Positions 19,985 through 29,326 are shown, counted from the stretch's first letter. The stretch is 64,000 nt of DNA from Pseudomonas sp. R5-89-07 (GCF_003851685.1 NZ_CP027727.1:2170001-2234000), one strand, 5' to 3'. The notes: generated by a model from the sequence alone, not told the origin. Made by a program: numbers and translations.

Positions 19985-20691
19985 GCATCGTCGATATCGG
20001 TTCGTTGACCGTGGGTTTCAAGCGCGGTTTGAGTCACATCACTGCGCTACACGTTGAGCAGATAAAGGTCGAGCCCGGTGAGTGCTTTGGTTTGATCGGC
20101 GGCTCTGGCTCTGGCAAGTCGACCTTGTTGCGGGTGTTGGCGGGGTTGCAGCAAGATTGGCAGGGTAGCGTGCAATTGTTCGAACAACCACTGACGGCCC
20201 GGCGAGCCTTCACCGGCACGCTACGCCGGGATGTGCAAATGGTGTTCCAGGACCCTTACGCGTCTTTGCATCCCCTGCATCGGATTCGCCGTAGCTTGCG
20301 TGAGCCGCGTCAGGTCAATGGGTTGCCATTCGATGATGCGAGTCTTGTCGCCTCACTCGACCAAGTGGGTTTGCCCGGCGGCGTGCTGGAGCGTTTTCCG
20401 CACCAGTTATCCGGTGGCCAACGCCAACGCATCGCGATTGTGCGTGCGCTGCAACTACGCCCCAGATTGCTATTGCTTGACGAACCGACCTCGGCCTTGG
20501 ATATGACAGTCCAGGCCGAAATACTCAACCTTCTTCAAGCGCTGCGTCGGGATACCGGAACCACCATGATCCTGGTCAGCCACGACATGAATACAGTTGC
20601 TCACCTGTGCGACAGGGCGTTGCTGATCAAGCAGGGACATATCGAGCAACGACTTGAACGGAATGAGCTTTGTGCATTGGCGCAATATTGA
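19981..20691 (+). CDS. ABC transporter ATP-binding protein, DppF type
   Basis: A 236-residue ATPase with Walker A GGSGSGKST, signature LSGGQRQR, Walker B LLLLDEPTSALD and switch His in LVSHDMN. It is shorter than typical DppF (about 320) because the C-terminal oligopeptide-transporter extension is absent. ATG 19981 overlaps the previous stop; an in-frame extension to 19903 would lie inside the upstream gene and is unlikely. It is the last gene of the importer operon. Confidence 0.9.
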   Translation: MSIVDIGSLTVGFKRGLSHITALHVEQIKVEPGECFGLIGGSGSGKSTLLRVLAGLQQDWQGSVQLFEQPLTARRAFTGTLRRDVQMVFQDPYASLHPLHRIRRSLREPRQVNGLPFDDASLVASLDQVGLPGGVLERFPHQLSGGQRQRIAIVRALQLRPRLLLLDEPTSALDMTVQAEILNLLQALRRDTGTTMILVSHDMNTVAHLCDRALLIKQGHIEQRLERNELCALAQY

Positions 20692-20786
20692 GGGTCGTTC
20701 AATAGTTCGACCTCAGTCAGGAAGTGTGGTGACAATCCATACGTTTTCTGGCACCACTCGACAGGGTGCTTAACAGCATCGCGCAG

Positions 20787-21389
20787 TTACTGGTGTATTT
20801 CTGTGACTGACATTGTGAAGATCAGCTTGGACCTGCCTGCATTGGCGTAAGAGTGCGGAACATCTGTTTTTGCCACTGCCGAACTGCCCGCAGGGATGAC
20901 CAACTCTGTTTCTCCTACCACACATTTCAGCGTGCCTTTTTCCACATGAAACAGTTCAAGCGTGCCCTGAGGATGCCCCTGTGAGGCAAAGGATTCACCT
21001 GGGTACATTTCCCAACGCCACAGCTCGATCATATTAGGGCCCGACGTTCCAGCCAGAAGGCGCGCAGATCCTCCCAGATCTCCGGTCCAGAGCGTGGGGA
21101 TGTCTTGACTGTCGATGATATGAGCGGATGGGGCTTCGGTCACATTGACGATGTCTGCAACGGACAGGCCCAGCGCGGCGGCGATTTTGCAAAGGATGCC
21201 GATACTGGGGTTCGCGGTACATTTCTCTATTTCGACGACCATCCCTTTGCTCACTCCGGCGCGGCGGGAAAGCTCATCCAGGGTTATCTTCTGTGTTTTG
21301 CGCGCCAGTTTGAGCGTGCGCGCAACGGCCAGGCTGACAGCTTGAGCATCAGCGCCAGGGGTAATCGACAGGCTGGTATTCGTGGTCAT
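20787..21389 (-). CDS. XRE-family regulator with C-terminal cupin
   Basis: A 200-residue regulator: N-terminal helix-turn-helix (about 20-75; LDELSRRAGVSKGMVVEIEK) and a C-terminal cupin_2 domain (about 110-185; GTLELFHVEKGTLKCVVGE) that likely binds a small effector. Members of this family often control adjacent amino acid or amine genes. It converges with the ABC operon and diverges from the B3/4-domain gene, so the latter is a likely target. Confidence 0.88.
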   Translation of the reverse strand: MTTNTSLSITPGADAQAVSLAVARTLKLARKTQKITLDELSRRAGVSKGMVVEIEKCTANPSIGILCKIAAALGLSVADIVNVTEAPSAHIIDSQDIPTLWTGDLGGSARLLAGTSGPNMIELWRWEMYPGESFASQGHPQGTLELFHVEKGTLKCVVGETELVIPAGSSAVAKTDVPHSYANAGRSKLIFTMSVTEIHQ

Positions 21390-21547
21390 TGATGAAGGTC
21401 ATGAAAAAATGTAGTGGGATTCTTGGCCTTTAGCAATCGCCCAGTCAATCAGTACACAGGTTATAGTAGATGTTAGTGGTCATTATATTGACCTTTTTAG
21501 TCGTCGATGACTAGCATGAAACGACATTTAGGTTGCTGGAGGTTTTG

Positions 21548-22243
21548 ATGCTGTCCGTACTGCCATTGATCGATCAATCCGTTGCCGAGTTGGCCCCGGA
21601 GTTCAGGGCTCTGAGCATCGTGGTGGAGGCTGCGCCGCTGATCCATCCTGAGGTCGCCCAGGCCGCGCTGGAGCGTGCTTGCAAGGCCGTGCAGGAAGGT
21701 GGACCAAGCTGGGGCGAAGCCCATCTGGCCGCATGGGCTGAGACATTCCGAAAATTTGGCGCCAAGCCGCAGCGCACGCCTTGTTCGGCCGAGGCGTTAC
21801 GTAAACGGGTTTTACGTGACGGCAGCTTGCCGAGCCTGGATCCCATCGTCGATCTCTACAACGCAATCAGCATTGAGTACGCCATCCCGGTAGGCGGGGA
21901 AAACATTGAAGCCTATGTGGGCTCCCCACGGCTGATAGTCGCCGATGGAACCGAGCCTTTTGACACCATGAAAGAGGGGACTCCTGCGTTCGAGTATCCG
22001 GATGCCGGCGAGGTTGTGTGGCGCGATGACAAGGGCGTGACCTGCCGTCGCTGGAATTGGCGGCAAGGTGTCCGGACCCGTCTCGGTGCTGACGCGAAGC
22101 GCATGTGGTTCATTCTGGAAAGTCTGCCGGCGATGCCGCTTGAAGCCTTGACGGAGGCAGGGGACAAACTGATCGAAGGGTTGCAGCAAATGATGCCGGG
22201 CGTCCAGATCGAAAGCTCACTGATTGGTCCTGGGGCCAAATAG
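21548..22243 (+). CDS. B3/4-domain protein (PheRS beta-like editing fold)
   Basis: A 231-residue free-standing B3/B4 domain protein, a fold otherwise found in the editing module of phenylalanyl-tRNA synthetase beta. Typical features are SLPSLDPIVDLYNAISIEYAIPVGGEN near residues 98-124 and the C-terminal RRWNWRQGVRTRL segment. Such stand-alone proteins may hydrolyse misacylated tRNA or bind amino acids; the role is not established. ATG 21548 follows GGAGG; an upstream in-frame TTG at 21533 is less likely. The XRE-cupin regulator is divergent. A dapA-like stub follows. Confidence 0.85.
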   Translation: MLSVLPLIDQSVAELAPEFRALSIVVEAAPLIHPEVAQAALERACKAVQEGGPSWGEAHLAAWAETFRKFGAKPQRTPCSAEALRKRVLRDGSLPSLDPIVDLYNAISIEYAIPVGGENIEAYVGSPRLIVADGTEPFDTMKEGTPAFEYPDAGEVVWRDDKGVTCRRWNWRQGVRTRLGADAKRMWFILESLPAMPLEALTEAGDKLIEGLQQMMPGVQIESSLIGPGAK

Positions 22244-22272
22244 TCTACAGGCCACTGTAAGGAGTGATGACG

Positions 22273-22452
22273 ATGTTTACCGGCCTTAGTGCATTCCCTC
22301 TGACGCCTATGGCGCTGCGTAGCGACCTAGCAAACAGCCAGTTCGACCTGCCAAGCGCCCACGGTCGGATCAAGTTCTCGATCTGGTTGTTGTCGATGGC
22401 GCCGCTTGAGCCTATAGCAGCGATGCTGGTCGCTTATCGTGGCGCGGCTTAA
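22273..22452 (+). pseudogene. Stub of a dihydrodipicolinate synthase-family gene
   Basis: A short ORF opens with MFTGLSAFPLTPM, which matches the N-terminus of DapA/NAL-family proteins, preceded by AAGGAG at good distance. After about 13 residues the resemblance stops, and the frame closes after 60 codons; family members are about 300 residues. This looks like the front end of a dapA-type gene, once co-transcribed with the B3/4 gene, whose body was deleted. The remainder might instead be chance coding. Confidence 0.4.
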
Positions 22453-22460
22453 CAAATTAC

Positions 22461-22880
22461 TTAGTTTTTATAGCCGCTCAGCTTCTCTATCAGAGCTCCA
22501 GCAGTTGCTAGTTGTTTCCTTTCTTTATCCGAAAGGCAGGCTTGCATCGCGTTGCCAAGCCATTCATCACGAAGATCTCGGCTTGCCTGCAATGCCAATC
22601 TGCCTTTTTCGGACAGCCCTATCCATGTGCGACGAAGATCGCTGGTGTCTTGAGTACGGGTAATCAACTCTCGAGCTTCAAGATCGCGCAGCAAGGTGGC
22701 CAAGTTCGACGATCGCATGTTTTCTGCTTCTGCAATTATCGAAGGCGTCGCCGCCCCGTCCAATTGGTCAATTGCACTTAAAACCAACATATGCGACCAC
22801 GTTTCAGGGTGATTTTGGGCTTCCTGACGCAGACGCTTGCTTAGACGGGTCACCTGCTCACGAAACAACGAAATATTCAT
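22461..22880 (-). CDS. MarR-family transcriptional regulator
   Basis: A 139-residue winged-helix regulator of the MarR type. The recognition region SIIAEAENMRSSNLATLLRDLEARELITR and wing with DLRRTWIGLSEKG are visible. ATG 22880 follows AGG. It is divergent from a surE-like gene with 102 bp between, so it most likely represses that gene and itself. A perfect palindrome lies in that gap. Confidence 0.88.
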   Translation of the reverse strand: MNISLFREQVTRLSKRLRQEAQNHPETWSHMLVLSAIDQLDGAATPSIIAEAENMRSSNLATLLRDLEARELITRTQDTSDLRRTWIGLSEKGRLALQASRDLRDEWLGNAMQACLSDKERKQLATAGALIEKLSGYKN

Positions 22881-22913
22881 GCGGTTATACCTATGATAAT
22901 AAAGCTATTAAAG

Positions 22914-22923
22914 TATAGCTATA
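22914..22923. promoter_or_regulatory. Candidate MarR operator
   Basis: The palindrome TATAGCTATA, with a related half-repeat AAAGCTATT about 14 bp upstream, lies in the 102-bp AT-rich gap between the divergent marR and surE-like genes. The position and symmetry fit an operator for the MarR regulator; no binding data are implied. Confidence 0.4.
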
Positions 22924-22982
22924 TTGAACCAGTAATGATATTTACTTTGAGCTTCGCCGGAGAAATCACGAAGGAGATTAAG

Positions 22983-23774
22983 ATGCCTGCTAACGATCCT
23001 AGATTCGAGAGGATTCTTCTCACAAATGACGACGGTATTGACGCTCCAGGGCTCAAGGTTCTGGAGCGCATTGCGTCTCAAATGGCACGAGAGGTTTGGG
23101 TTGTCGCACCGTTGCTGGATCAAAGCGGCACTTCTCAGTCGCTTAGCCTGCACAATCCATTGCGGCTGAGCTTTCACGGTGCCAGACGCTTTGCAGTTAG
23201 CGGGACTCCAGGGGATTGTGTGGCAATGGCGTTAGGACACCTGCTCAATCACGACAGACCTGACCTTATTTTGTCAGGCGTGAATAGAGGCGCGAACCTT
23301 GGGGTCGAAACAGTCTTTTCGGGCACGGTTGGCGCCGCCATGATGGGGTTGCTGTTTGGGATTCCATCCATCGCGTTGAGTCAGTCGTTTACCGACAGGT
23401 GTGCTGTTCCCTGGGAAAACGCGCTCAATAAAGCGCCGCAAGTCATCGCTCAGCTCATGGAACTGGAGTGGCCCAAGGATGTTTGCCTTAACATCAACTT
23501 TCCCAGCTGCGCCTTGGACACCGTGCTTCCATTGAAGCTGACACGCCAAGGATCTGGGCGTTTGAGCGGTATATCTGTACGTACAGAAAATGATCCTCGT
23601 GGTTTTCAGTATCACTGGCTGAGCTTAGATAGACACACACATGACGATGCAGCAGGCACTGAAACGGCCGAGCTTCTTGCTGGCCACATTACCGCGACAC
23701 CGCTGCAATTTGAGCGGACTTATAACAAAGCTTTCTTATCACATGGACAACAGTCGAAGACGGCCGATGCATGA
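22983..23774 (+). CDS. SurE-like 5'/3'-nucleotidase
   Basis: A 263-residue SurE-family metal-dependent phosphatase acting on nucleoside monophosphates. Family motifs are ILLTNDDGIDAPGL (metal-binding ND/DG near residue 14), PLLDQSGTSQSLSL near 48, SGTPGDCV and SGVNRGANLG near 100-106, and SGTVGAAMMG near 117. ATG 22983 follows GGAGA; the frame extends upstream without a good start. Housekeeping surE normally lies beside pcm and rpoS, so this copy beside a MarR regulator is probably a specialised paralogue. Confidence 0.88.
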   Translation: MPANDPRFERILLTNDDGIDAPGLKVLERIASQMAREVWVVAPLLDQSGTSQSLSLHNPLRLSFHGARRFAVSGTPGDCVAMALGHLLNHDRPDLILSGVNRGANLGVETVFSGTVGAAMMGLLFGIPSIALSQSFTDRCAVPWENALNKAPQVIAQLMELEWPKDVCLNINFPSCALDTVLPLKLTRQGSGRLSGISVRTENDPRGFQYHWLSLDRHTHDDAAGTETAELLAGHITATPLQFERTYNKAFLSHGQQSKTADA

Positions 23775-23911
23775 TCAGATCGCCTTCGACTGAAGTTCAG
23801 TCATTCGAATGCAGATTACCGTTTTGAACCTTTTTTCGTCCGTTTCAACCCTGCCTCAGGGCCCGGCAACCCGTTATCTTGATGCTGGCTGATGATCCCG
23901 AGGAGTGTTGA

Positions 23912-25447
23912 ATGAAACCCCCACAAGAGTTCGAATCCCGCGCGCACGACAACGTGCTTTCATATGAGGCTCAGATTTCCCGCGTCGCATTCGAAAACGC
24001 CCGCACGGCCTTGCGTGCTCATTCACAGCTGTCGATCCATGCGCGTTTGGCCGAGTTGTCCACGCTCAAGCACACTATCCTGGCCCACCGCTCAATGATC
24101 ATCGCGCGGGTCATGCAGGAGGTTGGCAAATGTCGAACAGATGCATTGGTCGCGGAAATCCTAGGCACCCTCGATTGGCTTAACTGGCTGGAAGATAATG
24201 CCGAGCAACTGCTGAAACCTGAAAAGGTCAAAACGCCGATTACGTTGTTGGGCAAGCAGTCATTGTTGCTGCATGAACCCCTGGGGGTGGTACTGATCAT
24301 CTGCCCCTGGAATTATCCCTTCCATAACGCGATCACCGGCATTGCCGCAGCGATCGCAACGGGAAATGCGGTGGTCTATAAACCCTCCGAGCACGCGCCC
24401 TGCGAAGGTCTGATCGAACAGGTGCTGGCATGTTCTCCCATACTCCAGGCTCTGGTCCAAGTGGTGTACGGCAACGGCAGCCTGGGCTCGGCATTGATCG
24501 AGCAACAGCCGGCGAAGATTTTCTTTACCGGCAGTGGCCCCACCGGCAGCAAGATCATGGCCCAGGCCAGTCGTGGGTTGATCCCCGTTGAGCTGGAGCT
24601 GGGCGGTAAAGATCCGATGATTGTGTTTGCCGACGCGCCAATAGCGCGTTCGGTGGCGGGCGCGTTGTGGGGCGGTTTCACCAATGCCGGGCAATCCTGC
24701 AGTGGTGTCGAGCGTTTATTGGTAGAGCACAGCGTGCTGGATCGTTTCGTCGACAGTCTGGTCAAAGCGGCGGATAAGCTCATCGTCCGCTGTGGCGATA
24801 ACGGCGACGCCGACGTCGGGCGCATGACCGTCGGTTTTCAGCGCGACAAGGTCATCGAACATGTTCAAGACGCCCTGGATCGTGGTGCCCGCCTGCGATT
24901 CGGTGTCATACCCGATGCGAACTCCCTGACAGTACGGCCCATCATTCTGGACCGTGTCACGCCGGATATGCGGGTCTGGAACGAGGAAACGTTCGGGCCG
25001 GTATTGCCGATCATGGCCTTTACCAGCGAAGCCCACGCCATCGAGCTGGCCAACGACACCCATTACGGCCTGTGTGCCAGTGTGTTCAGCGCGGATGCGC
25101 AGCGCGCGCTGCGGGTGGCCGGCGCACTTGAGGTTGGCGGCGTTTCGATCAACAACGTCAACATGAGCGAAGGCAACCCAGGCCTGCCGTTCGGTGGGGC
25201 GAAGAAAAGTGGCTTCGGCAAATTACGTGGGCCGGAAGGGTTGCTGGGGTTCACTCGCAGTAAAGCCATACTGATCGACAAGGCCGGGAGCAAGATCGAA
25301 GCCAACTGGTACCCCTACACACCGCGCAAATTCCAACTGTTCGAGCGTTTCATCCAGGCGTTGTATGGGCCGCGCCGTTTACGCCTGTTGGCAATCGCTT
25401 GGCATGGCCTCCGGCTTGAAGCCTTCAGTCAGAAGCCGCGTGACTGA
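23912..25447 (+). CDS. Aldehyde dehydrogenase family protein
   Basis: A 511-residue NAD(P)-dependent aldehyde dehydrogenase. Catalytic Glu lies in LELGGKDPMIV (near 232) and catalytic Cys in NAGQSCSGVER (near 266); the PWNYPFHNA and PSEHAP cofactor motifs are present. ATG 23912 follows GAGGAG. It is convergent with an AraC regulator gene, with only 9 bp between stops. The substrate is unknown; a second aldehyde dehydrogenase lies 1 kb away on the other strand. Confidence 0.9.
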   Translation: MKPPQEFESRAHDNVLSYEAQISRVAFENARTALRAHSQLSIHARLAELSTLKHTILAHRSMIIARVMQEVGKCRTDALVAEILGTLDWLNWLEDNAEQLLKPEKVKTPITLLGKQSLLLHEPLGVVLIICPWNYPFHNAITGIAAAIATGNAVVYKPSEHAPCEGLIEQVLACSPILQALVQVVYGNGSLGSALIEQQPAKIFFTGSGPTGSKIMAQASRGLIPVELELGGKDPMIVFADAPIARSVAGALWGGFTNAGQSCSGVERLLVEHSVLDRFVDSLVKAADKLIVRCGDNGDADVGRMTVGFQRDKVIEHVQDALDRGARLRFGVIPDANSLTVRPIILDRVTPDMRVWNEETFGPVLPIMAFTSEAHAIELANDTHYGLCASVFSADAQRALRVAGALEVGGVSINNVNMSEGNPGLPFGGAKKSGFGKLRGPEGLLGFTRSKAILIDKAGSKIEANWYPYTPRKFQLFERFIQALYGPRRLRLLAIAWHGLRLEAFSQKPRD

Positions 25448-25456
25448 CTGCAACGG

Positions 25457-26470
25457 TCAAGCGCGTGTTCGTCGTGGGCCATGTCCTGTCCAGCGCTTGA
25501 ACGCCTTGCGGAAATTCTGCGCGTCGCTGAAACCCACCTCGTAGGCAACCTCATCCAGGGTCAGTCGTACATTGCCCAGCAGCGACAAGGCTCGGTGTTT
25601 GCGAAGGTCATCCAGTATGGCCTGATAGGACATGTCGCTCTGGGCAAGGCGGCGGCGCAGGGTCCGCTCGCTCATGCACAATTGTGAGGCAACCGCTGAC
25701 AAGTTCAGAGGCGTGCGCAAATCTCGACGCACAATGCGCTCGACGGACTCGATGAACTCAAGTTCACCGCCTCGATCGGCACTCATCTCCAGTAGCTCGA
25801 CGACTTGTCGATTGCTCAGCGCATCGTGGGTGCCGATGGGGGTGTTCGCCCAGTGGTTGGCGCAGACAAATAGATTGTCCTTGCGATCGAAATGCACTGG
25901 GCATCTGAACAGGTGTCCATAGTGATCGGCGTAGGCGGGCCTTGGGTAATTCAGTTCGATCGACGATGGGCTGAACGTCGGGCCCGCCAGCGCGCGGGCG
26001 ATATTCAGAAGCATCCCGAAGGCTTCTTCAACGAGAAAAGTCAGAATCTCGGGCTCATGAAACGGGCAAGTGCCTTGGAGCGTGATATGCCCGGGGGATT
26101 CAAGGTGCTCAAAGCTCAAGAGCGCGCCGGTCTGCTTCTGCAGGTCGATGCCCAGCGCTATCGCACTGCCGAGGGTGGCGCTGGTTAGCATGGCGTAACC
26201 TACCAGGCCCATGGAGGTGATGGACTCGGTCGCGCTCATGTCCAGGCCCAGTCCTCGGTCGCGGCCGTTAGTCATCTCCAGGGCGCGTTTGATCATCAGG
26301 CACGCTTGACGAATCGAGACGCGACTTTGCGGGTTGGCCAGGTCTGCGACGTTGAACCCCAACCCCATGCACAGCCGGCTGGGGTCGAGGCCCAATTGTG
26401 CAATGAGTTCCGCCAGGCTGCGCAGCAGGTTGACCGGTAAATCCGCAGTATGCCGTAGGGGGCCAGGCAT
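25457..26470 (-). CDS. AraC-family regulator (OruR-like, arabinose_bd type)
   Basis: A 337-residue activator with an N-terminal Arabinose_bd domain (about 20-200) and a C-terminal AraC DNA-binding domain (about 235-335; MSERTLRRRLAQ and EVAYEVGFSDAQNFRKAFKRWTG). It follows the coniferyl-type aldehyde dehydrogenase by 9 bp on the minus strand, so the two form an operon. A clear paralogue of the same type lies at 37.9-39.0 kb. This family usually activates neighbouring catabolic genes in response to their substrate. Confidence 0.9.
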   Translation of the reverse strand: MPGPLRHTADLPVNLLRSLAELIAQLGLDPSRLCMGLGFNVADLANPQSRVSIRQACLMIKRALEMTNGRDRGLGLDMSATESITSMGLVGYAMLTSATLGSAIALGIDLQKQTGALLSFEHLESPGHITLQGTCPFHEPEILTFLVEEAFGMLLNIARALAGPTFSPSSIELNYPRPAYADHYGHLFRCPVHFDRKDNLFVCANHWANTPIGTHDALSNRQVVELLEMSADRGGELEFIESVERIVRRDLRTPLNLSAVASQLCMSERTLRRRLAQSDMSYQAILDDLRKHRALSLLGNVRLTLDEVAYEVGFSDAQNFRKAFKRWTGHGPRRTRA

Positions 26471-26479
26471 GCCGTGCGC

Positions 26480-27916
26480 CTACTTGCCGAGCATCAGGCG
26501 GACCACCAGACGTGTCAGTCGCCCATAGGGTGCCGACACTTTGTCAGACATATTGAAGGGGCTTAGTTTGAAGACACCACGGGCATGAGACAGGCGCACG
26601 AACCCTTCATAGCCGTGGTAGGCGCCTGTGCCGCTTTCACCGACGCCGCCGAAGGGAAGATCGTCCTGGGTGGCATGCAGCATCGTACCATTGATGGTCA
26701 CACCACCTGAACGGGTTTGCCGCACCACATGCTCGACGCTGGTTCGATCATTGGAGAAGCAATACAGCGCCAACGGTTTGGGCCGTGCATTGATAAAGGC
26801 GAGCGCCTCATCGAGTGTGTCATAGGCGATTATCGGTAACAGTGGGCCAAAAATTTCCTCACGCATGATATCGGTGTTCAGCGGCACGTCGGTCAACAGG
26901 GTAGGGGGGATTTTGCGCTCGGCGCTCTGGTCGAACGCCCTGTCCTGCCAAACCTTGGCCCCGGCCACGATGGCCTGGTCGACCAGATTCAACAGGCGTT
27001 CGTAGTGCCGCCGCGAGATAATCGAGGTGTAGTCTTTATTGCCGTCAATGCTGGGATACAACTGCCTGGCCGCCGCCACCCATTCGGTGGCAAAGCGCTC
27101 GACCAGAGGGCGTGGCACCAGCACGTAGTCGGGAGCGACGCAGGTTTGACCGGCGTTGAATAGTTTGCCGATGGCGATCATCCGGGCAGCTTTCTTCAGC
27201 GGGAAATCCACAGTGAGTACTACCGGCGATTTGCCTCCCAGTTCCAGGGTTACCGGGGTCAGGTTGCGCGCCGCAGCTGCCATTACCAGACGCCCGACCT
27301 GTGTAGAGCCGGTAAACAATAAGTGATCAAAGGGTAGTTCGCTGAAGCGGCCGGCGACCTGCGCGTCGCCGATGACCACGCAGACCTGGTCGGCGGGAAA
27401 GGTTCGGGCCAGCAAGTCTTGCAGCAACATGGCGGTACGCGGCGTCAGTTCCGATGGCTTGATCATGACTCGATTGCCCGCCGCCAACGCTTCTACCAGC
27501 GGTGCAAGGGTCAGTGTCAGCGGGTAATTCCATGGCGCCAGAATGCCGACTACGCCAAGGGGTTGATAGATCACCCTTGCCGTGGCGGGCTTGAAGGCCA
27601 CGCCCACTTTGCGTTTGCTGGGGCGCATCCAGGCTTTGAGGTGCGAGCGAATATGCTTGATGCCATTGACGATGGGCATCAACTCACTGAGTTGGGTCTC
27701 GGCAAACGAACGATTGCCGAAATCCGCACACACCGCTTCCAGTAGTTGGTCGTGGTGATCGCTGACCAGGCGTAATACGGCGTCCAGGGAAGCGATACGC
27801 TGCTCGTACGTGGGCGCTCCCTGGGCATGCACGGCGGCTTGTTGGGCCGTGAACAGTTCATTGAGTAACGGCACGGGCTCAAGCGAAGAGGGCAGGTTAC
27901 TGAGAGGCTGATTCAT
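26480..27916 (-). CDS. Coniferyl-aldehyde-type aldehyde dehydrogenase
   Basis: A 478-residue aldehyde dehydrogenase of the group that includes coniferyl aldehyde dehydrogenase (CalB). The Cys lies in NAGQTCVAPDYVL (near 253), the Glu in LELGGKSPVVL (near 219), and a C-terminal hydrophobic tail (LTRLVVRLMLGK) may tether it to membrane. ATG 27916 (MNQPLSN) was chosen because AAGGA precedes it; an upstream in-frame start at 27934 is weaker. It is upstream of the AraC gene and downstream of the PLP lyase-like gene on the same strand. Confidence 0.88.
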   Translation of the reverse strand: MNQPLSNLPSSLEPVPLLNELFTAQQAAVHAQGAPTYEQRIASLDAVLRLVSDHHDQLLEAVCADFGNRSFAETQLSELMPIVNGIKHIRSHLKAWMRPSKRKVGVAFKPATARVIYQPLGVVGILAPWNYPLTLTLAPLVEALAAGNRVMIKPSELTPRTAMLLQDLLARTFPADQVCVVIGDAQVAGRFSELPFDHLLFTGSTQVGRLVMAAAARNLTPVTLELGGKSPVVLTVDFPLKKAARMIAIGKLFNAGQTCVAPDYVLVPRPLVERFATEWVAAARQLYPSIDGNKDYTSIISRRHYERLLNLVDQAIVAGAKVWQDRAFDQSAERKIPPTLLTDVPLNTDIMREEIFGPLLPIIAYDTLDEALAFINARPKPLALYCFSNDRTSVEHVVRQTRSGGVTINGTMLHATQDDLPFGGVGESGTGAYHGYEGFVRLSHARGVFKLSPFNMSDKVSAPYGRLTRLVVRLMLGK

Positions 27917-27967
27917 GAAGGTATCCTTGGGCATAGTGCAGGAAGAGGGGCGGTGAGAACGCGGCCG

Positions 27968-29188
27968 TCAGGAGAAGTTTTTGCCCTCGCCGCGGTAAGT
28001 CGGCACACGGTCCACCACGCGTCCTTTGCTGATTACCAGCAGTTCATCGAAACGCTCACACAGTTCGCCCGCCTTGGCGTGACGAAACAGTACCGGGTCA
28101 CCGATGTTCAACGCTCGCTCCAGGGTGTGCAGCAGGGGGGTCTGCACTTCGCCGGCGGCTTCGTTGTCGATCAAGCGGCAGCCGCCGGGCAGCCAGGGCT
28201 GGGGCAATCGATCCTTGCCCGCCGGCCCGGAGGCGATGTAACCACCGCCTGCACACACCATCACGCCGGGGGCTTGGGCGCGTGTCACCGGCAAGGCAAA
28301 GCCGGCGGCGGGCGTCAGTTCAAAGGCGTGGTAGTGGTCGAACAAGGTCGGTGCGTACAGGCCGGAACCGGCCGCCAACTCGGTAACCGAAGGGTCGAGT
28401 CGGGTGCTTTCAAAACTGCCCGTGCCGCCGCCGTTCACGAACCGCAGGGTATGGCCGGCCTTACGCAATGACTGTACGACCTGCTCACGGCGTTCATTGA
28501 CTTCGGCAATGGAGCGGCGCTTGAGAAACCGGATAATCCCATTCTTGAAGGCTTGGCCTGGCACGGCGTCCATCAACCCGGCAATTTGCCCTTCGTAGCC
28601 CATCAGGCCTTGTAGCACCACACCCTGACGGGAGGCAATATCGGCGGCCAGCCCAAGCGCGCTGGCCACATCATTGATCGGCGAACGGTGCACGCCAAAG
28701 TACAGCCCGGGAAAAACCGATGACATATCCAAATCGATCGCCAACGGCATGACCACGCCTTCTGTCACGGCGATCTCGTTGATCGCCTGCACCTGGGCCG
28801 GGTGGTCGACCATCAACGTAATCGAGCGTCCTCGGCGCAATTGGCAGGCGACTTTTACCAGGCTGCGCTCATCGACCGTCGGGTAAGCCACGACGATGTC
28901 GTCAAACCCCAAGCCGGCCAGCCAGGCGGCCTCGGCGGCGGAGTAGCACAGCAGGCCCTGAACAAATGGCCCCGCGGCCATGATCGTGCGAATCATCTCC
29001 ACCGAGCGTATGGATTTGGTCACCAGCCGTACGGGCAAGCCCCCGGCGCGCTTGCCCAAGCGCTGTAGGTTTTCGATCAGTGCGTCCAGGTCGATAAAGG
29101 CTGCGGGTAGCTGCACCCCGGCCAGCACCCGATGGTAATAGGCGTAATCGCGAACAAGGGGCGGCGGGGGATTTTCGACACGGCGCAT
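27968..29188 (-). CDS. Fold-type III PLP enzyme (alanine racemase / D-threonine aldolase-like)
   Basis: A roughly 406-residue member of the DSD1/D-threonine aldolase family. The Ala_racemase_N barrel carries the PLP Lys in RLVTKSIRS (near residue 55 of this frame), LMVDHPAQV and MGYEGQI; a C-terminal beta domain holds the His-rich metal region (YDHYHAF-like LFDHYHAFEL). Known members cleave D-3-hydroxy amino acids to glycine and an aldehyde or deaminate D-serine. ATG 29188 is the working start; a GTG at 29257 adds 23 residues. The adjoining aldehyde dehydrogenase could use an aldehyde product. Confidence 0.8.
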   Translation of the reverse strand: MRRVENPPPPLVRDYAYYHRVLAGVQLPAAFIDLDALIENLQRLGKRAGGLPVRLVTKSIRSVEMIRTIMAAGPFVQGLLCYSAAEAAWLAGLGFDDIVVAYPTVDERSLVKVACQLRRGRSITLMVDHPAQVQAINEIAVTEGVVMPLAIDLDMSSVFPGLYFGVHRSPINDVASALGLAADIASRQGVVLQGLMGYEGQIAGLMDAVPGQAFKNGIIRFLKRRSIAEVNERREQVVQSLRKAGHTLRFVNGGGTGSFESTRLDPSVTELAAGSGLYAPTLFDHYHAFELTPAAGFALPVTRAQAPGVMVCAGGGYIASGPAGKDRLPQPWLPGGCRLIDNEAAGEVQTPLLHTLERALNIGDPVLFRHAKAGELCERFDELLVISKGRVVDRVPTYRGEGKNFS

Positions 29189-29326
29189 GAAGGACCCAAT
29201 GAGTTCAGCGGTAAGTGAGGGGACGCGTGGTCTCGCTGCCCAGAGGGTAAAGGGCACATGGCTGGCGTTGAAGGTGCGATCCGGCCGGGCAACAGGTCCG
29301 CGCCGGCCATGTTCGCTCCCCTCTCT

